Shown here piece after piece: positions 1 to 5,795 of a DNA stretch of 23,903 bases. Made by a program: the position numbers and the translations under genes. Origin of the DNA: a virus; IMG/VR virus record IMGVR_UViG_3300042868_002539, positions 1 through 23,903 of that record; one strand, written 5' to 3'. Below the pieces are notes generated by a model. The model worked only from the letters and a program-made list of their open reading frames with translations, made no database searches and was not told the origin of the DNA. Each line of letters begins with the position of its first letter. Position 1 is the stretch's first letter.

Positions 1-48
1 TGCTTTGGGCTGTGGCAATATCCAAGCCCCTAAGTCTCTTTCACTCAC
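1..48 (-). CDS. Partial ORF, possible start of terminase large subunit
   Basis: Reading leftward, a GTG at 48 opens a frame that overlaps the end of the small-terminase-like gene and stays open to the window edge, giving 16 residues (SERDLGAWILPQPKA after the start). Large terminase genes usually follow small terminase genes, and an N-terminal motif ending in LPQP/K is compatible with that family. The fragment is too short for any domain to be seen, the ribosome site is weak, and the assignment rests mainly on position. Confidence 0.35.
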   Translation of the reverse strand, partial: MSERDLGAWILPQPKA

Positions 49-409
49 CGCTGTCTTTGGCTGGTAAAATCATGATGCCGTTAGGTGCTGTCACCTGAAC
101 TTTCTCTGTCTTCACCAAGCCAGCCCTGTCTAACAAATCCTTAGCAGCGTTGAGCTTCTCTTTCAAGCCTAGCTCTGTAGGATCGGAAATGCCACTAACA
201 ACCGCCATTGCTGCTCTAGGAGCATTCATAGCGATGTAAAGCTGTGTAGCCTCAATCACTTCTTCCTTGAGAGTGTCCATAATCATCTTGGTAGCATAGC
301 CTTCGCTGTAACCAGCAAGCTGTCTTGCCTTAGCCGGATTACCTCCAGCCTCGGCAAATAACACCTCAATGAATTTCTTCTGTTGTTCGTTTAGTTCTCT
401 TTTAGCCAT
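41..409 (-). CDS. Putative terminase small subunit
   Basis: 122 aa. The N-terminal part (residues about 8-45: LNEQQKKFIEVLF, then NPAKARQLAGYSEGYA) has the look of the helix-turn-helix DNA-binding domain of phage small terminases, with the typical pattern of a searched pac site recogniser: helix, turn, AxxAGYS, helix. The middle (residues 45-100) is helical and could form the oligomer ring; the end is short and polar. In the family this protein recognises phage DNA and hands it to the large subunit, which would be the gene running off the window. AAGGA lies a few bases before the ATG at 409. A different small DNA-binding protein cannot be excluded. Confidence 0.6.
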   Translation of the reverse strand: MAKRELNEQQKKFIEVLFAEAGGNPAKARQLAGYSEGYATKMIMDTLKEEVIEATQLYIAMNAPRAAMAVVSGISDPTELGLKEKLNAAKDLLDRAGLVKTEKVQVTAPNGIMILPAKDSGE

Positions 410-420
410 TGTATTCCTTA

Positions 421-753
421 TTAGTTTGCAGGAGCATATTGCTCTAATGTTTTAACAGACACTTCAACAGCATTGTTAACACTGCATAGTCCTCTAATCT
501 TATCGTTCTGTAAAAGATAAAACGCTTTAGTTATCTGTAGCATACTATTAGGCTCAAGTCTCACTGTCTCAGCTATGGTGTGGTATGCAGAGCCTGTAGA
601 GTCATACCAGTCTAATGAGAAGGTGACATAGCTAGTGGTTACATTAGTGATGTAGATGCTATCTACATCTGCCTTAAATGTAGGCGGCACTGTATAGATG
701 TCTTGATTGCTGGTTGTCAGCGTAGCACCTATTGTTCTATTCTTTGTTGTCAT
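421..753 (-). CDS. Small virion-type protein, unassigned
   Basis: 110 aa, rich in Thr, Ser, Val and Tyr with alternating hydrophobic residues (IGATLTTSNQDIYTVP, then ADVDSIYITNVT), suggesting an all-beta fold. Such proteins are common among neck, tail or decoration proteins of phages, and the position between a 409-aa virion-type gene (4-base overlap at 750-753) and the small terminase fits. No catalytic motif is visible. Function beyond probable structural protein is not claimed. Confidence 0.6.
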   Translation of the reverse strand: MTTKNRTIGATLTTSNQDIYTVPPTFKADVDSIYITNVTTSYVTFSLDWYDSTGSAYHTIAETVRLEPNSMLQITKAFYLLQNDKIRGLCSVNNAVEVSVKTLEQYAPAN

Positions 754-1979
754 GTTAAATCATAAAAATCTAATGATCCAATAATTGAATCTGTTCCACT
801 CAATGTTCTAGCCGCAAGAGTGATGACATCACTAACACCAGCAACAGTACTACCAAGCTGCAAATCCCAATTGTAATCCTCGTTGTTAGCAACAGCACTT
901 GCCGACTGATTGGTTGCAGCAGCATATTGATTTGAAATCATAGTGCCACCAGACATAGCTGTTGCTGCTACATCAAAATCAACATTACTGAAGGTTGTTG
1001 TATCGTAAGAAGCACTGGTCAGTGTTGCGTTACGAAACAATGCAATCTCAAAATTGCCAGTTGATATTGGAAGTGCAATATATTTGCTTGGAAGGATGAC
1101 AGCATCAAGTCGATCTGAAGCAAGTCGAAGGGAAACAAGTGGAATAAAACTAGTTGAAATACTTTTAGATGTAGTATTTCTAGCCACAGACTGTGCCACC
1201 TTACGCTCATACCCACCCTCTGACATTACAGATGAACAAATCTGCTTCATCGTAGAAGAAGATGCTGTGGTTCCAGTGTTTGTAATTTCAATACGGATTG
1301 GTAAACTTGCTGTGGTCATGTACACAGATGACACATTATTAGCGTGATTGAATCGATGGCATATATATAAAAGACCATCAATGACAAAACCCATACGAAC
1401 AGTACCAACACCAAGCCATTCAATGTCCGTATACAAGATGTGTGTTTTAGTTGTATCTAAAACTATACCACTTGGTCCAGTACCATCAAACTTATCAGTG
1501 TTCCAACTACTTTGTTCAATACGATTTTCAACAACACTACCACTGGCATAACTACGAACAACAAAGTTTTTAGTTGTTCCGTCAAGCTCAAAGAAAATAC
1601 CATTGGTTGGAGTGAAGCTACCAACTCGTTGACGCAGGTTTGTCTTACCAGCAGCAAACACAAACGAGTTAAATGTCAGCAAACTTTTACCAGACTGATA
1701 AGGAAAGCATCGTTTAGTTTGACGAATAACCTGATCACCGCTGGTAGTTCCAACAGCTAAAGCAACAGAACTTTCATTGATCAAGTGTGTTGCTGAACCA
1801 CCCCCAGTTGTTGATGTATCAAAATACCCATTATCTTTATATCGTTGTTGACTATCAAAGAAAGTAAGTGGTGTACTGGTCCTCAGTCTTCCAAATGCAT
1901 CTGTGTTAGTACCACCAAAGCTGACAGTGTTTCCACTGTCAGCAATGCGTACAAGTTCTGGGTAGCTGGTAATTGTCAT
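750..1979 (-). CDS. Virion structural protein, probable
   Basis: 409 aa, low in Cys and rich in Ser, Thr, Gly and Asn. Near the N-terminus it carries NTDAFGRLRTSTPLTFFDSQQRY (residues about 25-47, split here as NTDAFGRLRTSTP and LTFFDSQQRY), followed by DTSTTGGGSATH and a central GKTNLRQRVG block (residues about 110-120). I recognise this signature from hypothetical structural proteins in aquatic phage genomes, but its exact place in the virion is unknown to me. The fold is likely beta-rich; no enzyme motif is seen. It starts in an ATGA overlap with the upstream lysine-rich gene and ends in a 4-base overlap with the 110-aa gene, so it is part of the late operon. Confidence 0.7.
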   Translation of the reverse strand: MTITSYPELVRIADSGNTVSFGGTNTDAFGRLRTSTPLTFFDSQQRYKDNGYFDTSTTGGGSATHLINESSVALAVGTTSGDQVIRQTKRCFPYQSGKSLLTFNSFVFAAGKTNLRQRVGSFTPTNGIFFELDGTTKNFVVRSYASGSVVENRIEQSSWNTDKFDGTGPSGIVLDTTKTHILYTDIEWLGVGTVRMGFVIDGLLYICHRFNHANNVSSVYMTTASLPIRIEITNTGTTASSSTMKQICSSVMSEGGYERKVAQSVARNTTSKSISTSFIPLVSLRLASDRLDAVILPSKYIALPISTGNFEIALFRNATLTSASYDTTTFSNVDFDVAATAMSGGTMISNQYAAATNQSASAVANNEDYNWDLQLGSTVAGVSDVITLAARTLSGTDSIIGSLDFYDLT

Positions 1980-2134
1980 TTCTTCTTAGGCTTCACTTTA
2001 GCTTCAGACAAGGCAATGGCAATGGCTTGCTTGGGATTCTTAACAACAGGACCACCTTTACCACTGTGCAAGCCCTTGTCTTTAAACTCACCCATCACCT
2101 TGGCAATTTTAGCTGTTTGCTTTTTAGTAGCCAT
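1976..2134 (-). CDS. 52-aa DUF6496-like lysine-rich protein
   Basis: 52 aa, starting MATKKQTAKIAKVMGEFKD and ending NPKQAIAIALSEAKVKPKKK. The pattern KVMxEFKxxxLHSGxGxxVxxxKQAIAIALSEA matches, from memory, the short DUF6496-type domain found in many phage and bacterial small proteins; its biochemical role is unknown. It begins in a TAATG overlap with the gene upstream and its stop overlaps the next start (ATGA at 1976-1979), so translation is probably coupled. Highly basic ends suggest nucleic-acid contact, which is inference. Confidence 0.7.
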   Translation of the reverse strand: MATKKQTAKIAKVMGEFKDKGLHSGKGGPVVKNPKQAIAIALSEAKVKPKKK

Positions 2135-2292
2135 TATTTCTTCTTAGCTTTCATTGGCTTACCAACACCAATCATAATGGCAACAACAGGCTTACCACCC
2201 TTGCCCTCCTTAGCCATACACTTACCAGCAGCTTTACACTTGGCTGGTGTGGGGCATCCCTCACAAGGTTTAAACGCTTTCTTAGTAGCCAT
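2134..2292 (-). CDS. 52-aa cysteine- and lysine-rich protein
   Basis: 52 aa. After MATKKAFKP come four cysteines (C10, C13, C19, C25) in the pattern CxxCx5Cx5C, followed by KEGKGGKPVVAIMIGVGKP and a KAKKK tail. The Cys spacing could bind a metal ion or form disulphides. Joined to both neighbours by overlapping stop and start codons. Its MATKK start and K-rich end resemble those of the adjacent small genes. I do not recognise a named family. Confidence 0.65.
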   Translation of the reverse strand: MATKKAFKPCEGCPTPAKCKAAGKCMAKEGKGGKPVVAIMIGVGKPMKAKKK

Positions 2293-2591
2293 CATTTACC
2301 TTTCTTAGCTGGAGCTTTTTTAACAGCACCACCCTTAGACATCATGGTTGTTTTAGCTGGCATAGCATAACCACCACCCATCATTTTCTTCTTTGCGTTA
2401 GTAGCTGTACGGCTACCTCGAACAGGCATACCACCATACATCATCTTCTTCTCAGGAACCTTAGTAGCTTCAAAAGCCTTACGCTCTAGTTCATTGGCCC
2501 TGTCCAAGTAGGTGTTACGCACCTCTTGAGGGACAGAAGTGTCCTTAGCCTTCTCACGGTACATCTTAACTTTCTCTGCATCGGTAGCCAT
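2292..2591 (-). CDS. 99-aa basic protein with Met/Gly/Lys-rich tail
   Basis: 99 aa. Residues 1-45 look helical and charged (EKVKMYREKAKDTSVPQEVRN, continuing YLDRANELERKA, cut here into two pieces). From residue about 48 the protein turns low-complexity: KKMMYGGMPVRGSR, KKKMMGGGYAMPAK, MMSKGGAVKKAPAKKGK. Similar MMxKGG tails occur in small phage proteins near virion genes. A strong AAGGAGA lies upstream of the ATG at 2591. The tail is likely disordered and cationic; binding to DNA or to a capsid surface is a guess. Confidence 0.65.
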   Translation of the reverse strand: MATDAEKVKMYREKAKDTSVPQEVRNTYLDRANELERKAFEATKVPEKKMMYGGMPVRGSRTATNAKKKMMGGGYAMPAKTTMMSKGGAVKKAPAKKGK

Positions 2592-2602
2592 AGTTTCTCC
2601 TT

Positions 2603-3100
2603 TTAGTTACCATTAAACTTCTTAGCTACTGCTTTACAGATAGCTATAAACAAGTCTTGATCATAAGCTTGTTTCATCATGTTTACTTGTCGAGTGACAA
2701 GTTGTACATTATCTTTTACATATCCTTTTTTACTGTCTATCCTATCAATAGAAGCAAGAGCTTTCTGAGGAGATCCTACTTCAGGAAAAACAATATCAAC
2801 ATCTGTTAAAGCACATCGATGCTTTTGTTGCTCATACAGATCAGCTAAATAATCTAAGTTAAGATCCCATTCAAGATTTCTTAACTCAGCTCCTGTTTTA
2901 AATTTATTAAACCAAGAGATTCTTATACCTCTATGCCATCCTCGATGGCAGTTATCAACATGCTTATTAGAACAAGCTTTACATTCTTTATTAAGTCTCA
3001 AAGACTCTTCTGCATAATTCTTACGCAGATAGCTTTGCGTTTTGTTACAGGTAGGACAATCCTTGTACCATCTGTTATCTAGGCCTTTAGTAATAGTCAT
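2603..3100 (-). CDS. HNH-type endonuclease, possibly homing
   Basis: 165 aa. Two zinc-ribbon-like Cys pairs (C15, C18, C40, C43) precede a nuclease-type core: RCALTD (95-100), ASIDRIDSKKGYV (116-128) and NVQLV...N (131-140). The DRIDxxKGYVxxNVQLV block is typical of free-standing phage HNH-like nucleases. The gene sits between otherwise contiguous small late genes, has a poor ribosome site, does not overlap its neighbours and looks richer in A/T than they are. Those traits fit a mobile intron-less homing endonuclease gene, though a role in DNA processing during packaging is also possible. Confidence 0.7.
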   Translation of the reverse strand: MTITKGLDNRWYKDCPTCNKTQSYLRKNYAEESLRLNKECKACSNKHVDNCHRGWHRGIRISWFNKFKTGAELRNLEWDLNLDYLADLYEQQKHRCALTDVDIVFPEVGSPQKALASIDRIDSKKGYVKDNVQLVTRQVNMMKQAYDQDLFIAICKAVAKKFNGN

Positions 3101-3132
3101 AGGGTAGTTATACCGCTACCACTTTGATTTGT

Positions 3133-3384
3133 CTACCACTTTATTTTATTGGCCCAAAAAGCTGCAGACATCTTACCCTTTTCAATGTTCTTGGCATGCC
3201 TAGCCTTAAACGCTTCATTGCGTTTACTACCATCAGGACTACCACTAACACCCTGTTGTCCAAACCTAATGAGCTTCACTGTGTCACCATCTTTAGCTAA
3301 CACAGCATGACTCTTCGTAGGATGCTTAGGCGTAGCCTTGGGCTTATTGTATCCGCTAAACTCTTCACTACCTTTTTTAATCAT
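3133..3384 (-). CDS. 83-aa conserved basic phage protein
   Basis: 83 aa, with KPKATPKHPTKSHAVLAKDG (13-32), VKLIRFGQQGVSGSPDGSKR (36-55) and FKARHAKNIEKGKMSAAFWA (59-78) followed by NKIKW. I recognise this strongly conserved pattern from many tailed-phage genomes, always as a small protein of unknown function close to virion genes. The dense Lys/Arg/His content suggests nucleic-acid binding. Its start overlaps the stop of the 77-aa gene (ATGA, 3381-3384). Confidence 0.7.
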   Translation of the reverse strand: MIKKGSEEFSGYNKPKATPKHPTKSHAVLAKDGDTVKLIRFGQQGVSGSPDGSKRNEAFKARHAKNIEKGKMSAAFWANKIKW

Positions 3385-3614
3385 CTGAACCCCTTCACCT
3401 TCTTAGCAATTTCTTTAGGCTGTTTAACAAACTGCTTACCAGCCTTTGTGCCTTCACGCTTAGCTTTAGTGGTGGCTGCATACTCAGCAGAGCTTAAAGA
3501 CTTAATGGCAGCTTCAGGCAGATAACGCTCTCCTGTTTTAGCAGAAGGCTTACCGGACTTAGTTGTCCACTTCTGGTCTGTCCAATCCTTTAAAGACTTC
3601 TGTGAAGGCTTCAT
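3381..3614 (-). CDS. 77-aa conserved basic protein, DUF5872-like
   Basis: 77 aa: SLKDWTDQKWTTKSGKPSAK, then GERYLPEAAIKSLSSAEYAA and KREGTKAGKQFVKQPKEIAK. The WxTKSGKPS...RYLPxxAxxxLSxxEYAAT...KKGKQFxxQP layout is one I associate with a small conserved phage/bacterial domain (possibly DUF5872; name not verified). Strongly basic, likely soluble. It is coupled to both neighbours by 4-base overlaps. Confidence 0.65.
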   Translation of the reverse strand: MKPSQKSLKDWTDQKWTTKSGKPSAKTGERYLPEAAIKSLSSAEYAATTKAKREGTKAGKQFVKQPKEIAKKVKGFR

Positions 3615-3790
3615 TTGTAACCACCACCAGCAGCTTTGTACTTCTTTGCTACAAGCTGTGCTTTCCTAGCAGACCATTCTCCCGGATCTCCACCAGCAGA
3701 ACCAGCCTTCACCCTAGCTACCAACGCCTTACGCATTGTAGGCTTGGTGTAATTGCCAGCAGCATTAACAGTGCTTTTCTTTGTTGCCAT
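3611..3790 (-). CDS. 59-aa basic protein (YTKPxxR...WSARKAQ motif)
   Basis: 59 aa: NYTKPTMRKALVARVKAGSA then GDPGEWSARKAQLVAKKYKA and GGGYK. The pattern YTKPxLRxxLxxxxKxGxxGGxPGxWSARKAQLxAxxYxxxGGGY recurs in phages next to, or fused with, the previous gene's domain, which supports a joint role for the two. It starts MATKK like other genes of this cluster and ends in an ATGA overlap with the 77-aa gene. Its start lies 26 bases inside the upstream 93-aa gene. Confidence 0.65.
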   Translation of the reverse strand: MATKKSTVNAAGNYTKPTMRKALVARVKAGSAGGDPGEWSARKAQLVAKKYKAAGGGYK

Positions 3791-4046
3791 GTTCTTTCTT
3801 CCTTGGTAGGTGTCTGTGTTCTTTCCATCCCTCAGCTCTCATAGCATCTTCAACTCTGTCTAAGGGAAATACATATCCTGTATGTTTTTCCATAGCTGCT
3901 CTGACATAGTAGACATCACTGTGGAATAGGTGCATCTTGTCTACATAGCCTCTGTGTAATGCTAGTGAAGCCTGTGTAGCCACACTGTAGGGGTATGTGT
4001 TTGTTAAACCTTTATCATCTAGCTGTTGTCGGGTGTAATAGTTCAT
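3765..4046 (-). CDS. 93-aa protein of unknown function, first late gene
   Basis: 93 aa, the first gene of the leftward operon. Sequence is ordinary for a soluble protein: YYTRQQLDDKGLTNTYPYSV, a helix-like middle (LALHRGYVDKMHLFHSDVYYVRAAM region) and a basic C-terminus. No family is recognised. The long leader upstream (4047-4532) and the 26-base overlap with the next gene are the noteworthy aspects. The ribosome site is weak (GAAG about 9 bases before the ATG). Confidence 0.6.
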   Translation of the reverse strand: MNYYTRQQLDDKGLTNTYPYSVATQASLALHRGYVDKMHLFHSDVYYVRAAMEKHTGYVFPLDRVEDAMRAEGWKEHRHLPRKKEHGNKEKHC

Positions 4047-4532
4047 AATACTTCATGCTAACACACATAGCCTAGCTAAGGTGGTATGGTAGCATTTATT
4101 GCTACACATAACAACCTATCCCAATGTATGTCTATAGTGTTGACGGTAGAAGTCCTGTGAAGAAACAACTACCATTACCTGTAGGGAACGGTACATATCA
4201 CATTATGAAATACATACCACCTACCACTAATATCTAGAACATACACCTAGAAAGCCCATAAGGGATGTGTTCATCTATGGCTGTTGTTAGCCCACCCTTT
4301 TAGCAACAGCTTTTAACAAGTACCCACATCAAGTCTAGTCTGGTCAGTGTAAGGTGTACCACTGCCAGTATCCAGAGCAGAGAAACACAGTGGCCCCTGT
4401 GAATCTCTCTCCGAGTCTTTTCTCTTCAGCAGCCGATTGCAAGCTCGTTTCTTTACCTGTAGCCGGAAGGTAGCCTATACTTTGTTTCGTATCGCCTGTA
4501 TACATAAAGCATACATGGTGCAGGTACGGGTA
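4047..4532 (-). other. Long untranslated leader of the leftward operon
   Basis: About 480 bases separate the leftward promoter from the first late start codon and hold no convincing gene on either strand. On the transcribed strand at least one good hairpin is present (4379-4408). The segment also contains short repeated words such as GGTAGCC/TAGCCGGA around 4460-4476. It may carry regulatory RNA structure, an antitermination site or further promoters. I found no tRNA-like T-loop in it. Confidence 0.45.
4379..4408 (-). other. Hairpin in late leader
   Basis: AGAGA at 4379-4383 pairs with TCTCT at 4404-4408, CACAG at 4386-4390 pairs with CTGTG at 4397-4401, with a symmetric AA/AA internal loop and a six-base apical loop. 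The two perfect 5-bp stems separated by a symmetric loop suggest a real RNA fold in the long leader. No U-tract follows, so a simple terminator is unlikely. Confidence 0.4.
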
Positions 4533-4560
4533 GTTTTACACATATCGAAACCAATGTCAA
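4533..4560 (-). promoter_or_regulatory. Sigma70-type promoter for late genes
   Basis: On the - strand TTGACA (4560-4555) is followed after 16 bases by TAAAAC (4538-4533). The -35 is perfect and the -10 matches 4 of 6. It points toward the late operon, whose first start codon is about 485 bases downstream. Assignment is from consensus only. Confidence 0.45.
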
Positions 4561-4637
4561 GCTTTTTCTGTAGGAGATAACAAGATATGTTAGCTATTTA
4601 GCAAATGGTCCATATGGGGTGTCTTCTTAACCTATAG

Positions 4638-4659
4638 CTATCAAGATGTTTCTTGATAG
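4638..4659. repeat. Perfect 9-bp inverted repeat, 4-base loop
   Basis: CTATCAAGA (4638-4646), loop TGTT, TCTTGATAG (4651-4659). It lies just upstream of the leftward promoter. Neither strand shows a T-run after it, so it is more likely a protein-binding palindrome or an RNA stem than a terminator. Confidence 0.4.
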
Positions 4660-4967
4660 ATACTTATAAGTTGCATGAAACTTCAATGAGAATAGTTCTT
4701 GTTTGTTAACATATAAGTGTACAGAAGGTAGCGGTTTGTGCAGCTTTATGTGCATCTTTGTAAGATGGCTTTTGTTCAATATACTCAACAGTTTATGTCG
4801 GATAAGGTGCAGTATATTGCGTGTTCATCTGTCCCTAATTGTTTCTATTGCGGTGTGGGAGCTGCCAAGAATGGAGTTTGGTTAACAGACTCTATTTTCC
4901 TGATTTTTGTACGAGGCCATATACATATAACGTACACCCCCCCTGTGCCCACGCACCCCCTCGCATC

Positions 4968-4998
4968 GCAGCCCTGCAGCCCTGAGCAGCCCTGAGCA
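4968..4998. repeat. Short tandem repeat in a C-rich tract
   Basis: GCAGCCCT at 4968 is followed by two perfect head-to-tail copies of GCAGCCCTGA (4976-4985, 4986-4995) and a partial GCA. The preceding 4935-4960 is a run of C-rich sequence that contrasts with the A/T-rich surroundings. It lies about 230 bases from the DnaA-box cluster. The repeats are iteron-like in layout but too few to call. Confidence 0.45.
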
Positions 4999-5052
4999 AT
5001 GCGTTGCAGATCTTAGGTGAATCAAAGACATAGAATGCAGTTCACTCAAGAA

Positions 5053-5107
5053 GAAGATATCTTCAATGAATTCAATGACTTAGAAGATCTTTGAATACTG
5101 ATTCAAA
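5053..5107. repeat. Run of palindromes
   Basis: Within 55 bases lie GAAGATATCTTC (perfect 12-bp palindrome, 5053-5064), TGAATTCA (5067-5074), AAGATCTT (5084-5091) and the hairpin TTTGAAT-ACTG-ATTCAAA (5090-5107). Such density suggests binding sites for a dimeric regulator or part of an origin. No protein candidate is identified. Confidence 0.4.
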
Positions 5108-5208
5108 ATCGGTTCACCATGTCAAAAATGGTTATAAAAAGTAACGATATTTTGGCATACCCCATCGACAAGAAGGGTCGGTATATCCACCACCCTCTAA
5201 AGAGAATA

Positions 5209-5339
5209 CCCCAATCGGTAAAGTTATCCACAGCAAAACCAAAGTTATCAACAACTACCCCGATCAGTAAAGTTATCAACACCATCAATCAGGGTTATCA
5301 ACAACATCCTAAGCCGAGCCAATAACAAACTGTGGACAA
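5209..5339. promoter_or_regulatory. DnaA-box cluster, candidate replication origin
   Basis: Five nine-base sequences related to the DnaA box occur in 131 bases: TTATCCACA at 5224 (perfect match to the E. coli consensus), TTATCAACA at 5245, 5273 and 5295 (one mismatch each), and TGTGGACAA at 5331-5339 (TTGTCCACA on the other strand). Spacing of the first four starts is 21, 28 and 22 bases. Two of them sit inside a longer imperfect direct repeat (5209-5232 and 5258-5281, 21 of 24 identical). The cluster lies at the divergence point of two operons and next to A/T-rich inverted repeats. It could be an origin, a DnaA-responsive promoter control, or both. Confidence 0.55.
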
Positions 5340-5361
5340 CTCTGTAGTTACTTCCTATATT
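5333..5361 (+). promoter_or_regulatory. Early rightward sigma70 promoter
   Basis: TGGACA (5333-5338), 17-base spacer, TATATT (5356-5361): five of six matches in each hexamer. The -35 overlaps the reverse DnaA-box-like site 5331-5339, and the -10 lies in the left arm of the inverted repeat 5351-5419. Transcription would start near 5368 and read into the 84-aa gene at 5541. Confidence 0.55.
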
Positions 5362-5419
5362 TAAATTCGCATTTTTATGACAACTATGTTGGCATTAAAA
5401 AATGCTTAAATATAGGAAG
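5351..5419. repeat. Long interrupted inverted repeat
   Basis: CTTCCTATATTTAA (5351-5364) pairs perfectly with TTAAATATAGGAAG (5406-5419). Inside, GCATTTTT (5369-5376) pairs perfectly with AAAAATGC (5398-5405), leaving a 4-base bulge and a loop of about 21 bases. In total 22 paired bases, mostly A/T. It could extrude as a cruciform, bind a dimeric protein or unwind easily at an origin. Confidence 0.6.
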
Positions 5420-5442
5420 ATCTGCGTACATACGCCCGATCC

Positions 5443-5529
5443 CATGTCTTTCATTTAACAAAGAAACTATCCTTTTCACTTTAGTGAGAAAAGGAAATAG
5501 TTTCTTTTCTTAGTTAAATGAAAGACATG
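5443..5529. repeat. Long stem-loop just before the first early gene
   Basis: A perfect 17-bp outer stem (5443-5459 with 5513-5529), a perfect 11-bp middle stem (AAAGAAACTAT 5460-5470 with ATAGTTTCTTT 5497-5507) and a 7-bp CCTTTTC/GAAAAGG inner stem, with a 5-base bulge at 5508-5512. It ends 11 bases before the ATG at 5541, leaving the AAGGAAG ribosome site free. In mRNA from the 5333 promoter it would be a very stable 5' structure that could protect the message or act as a processing site. Confidence 0.6.
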
Positions 5530-5540
5530 AAGGAAGCAAA

Positions 5541-5795
5541 ATGACCGATAACGATGCAGTTCAAATTCTCATTGAAATCTCTGTAGTGCTTAGCACTATT
5601 AGCTTAGCCCTTCTTTGGGAAGATCAGATTAAACTGATGCTTTGCAAAGCTTTTGGTTACAAAGTAACTGGTGTCGGATTCAAGAAATCCCACTACACTC
5701 TCAGCAAAGCTGAGGCAATGCAGTGGATGGGTTGTTATGATGAAGCACTGTTATTCAAGGGTAAAACCCTTGTTGGTAGCAGAAAAGCCCTGTGA
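5541..5795 (+). CDS. 84-aa protein with N-terminal membrane segment
   Basis: 84 aa. Residues about 8-25 (ILIEISVVLSTISLALLW) form a likely membrane helix; the rest (KSHYTLSKAEAMQWMGCYDE and a basic end) should lie in the cytoplasm. AAGGAAG precedes the ATG at good distance. It is the first early gene after the control region and sits alone before the next promoter. No family is recognised; early phage membrane peptides often modify host envelope functions or block superinfection, but nothing in the sequence shows that here. Confidence 0.6.
   Translation: MTDNDAVQILIEISVVLSTISLALLWEDQIKLMLCKAFGYKVTGVGFKKSHYTLSKAEAMQWMGCYDEALLFKGKTLVGSRKAL

Noticed and set aside
1054-1760. Several + strand open frames of 67-97 aa
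   Set aside because: Antisense to the 409-aa virion-type gene, whose protein pattern is recognisable.
4703-4995. Two overlapping + strand open frames of 60 and 85 aa
   Set aside because: Weak ribosome sites, unusual composition (many Cys, Phe, Val, then Pro-rich end from the C-rich tract), and they lie in a region dominated by repeats.
5119-5325. 68-aa open frame across the DnaA boxes
   Set aside because: No ribosome site, low-complexity product made by the repeats (KLST, KVINTINQ), and the DNA is better explained as a binding-site array.
4047-5540. tRNA genes or CRISPR array
   Set aside because: No T-loop-like sequence with matching acceptor arms was found, and repeats are too short and irregular for CRISPR.
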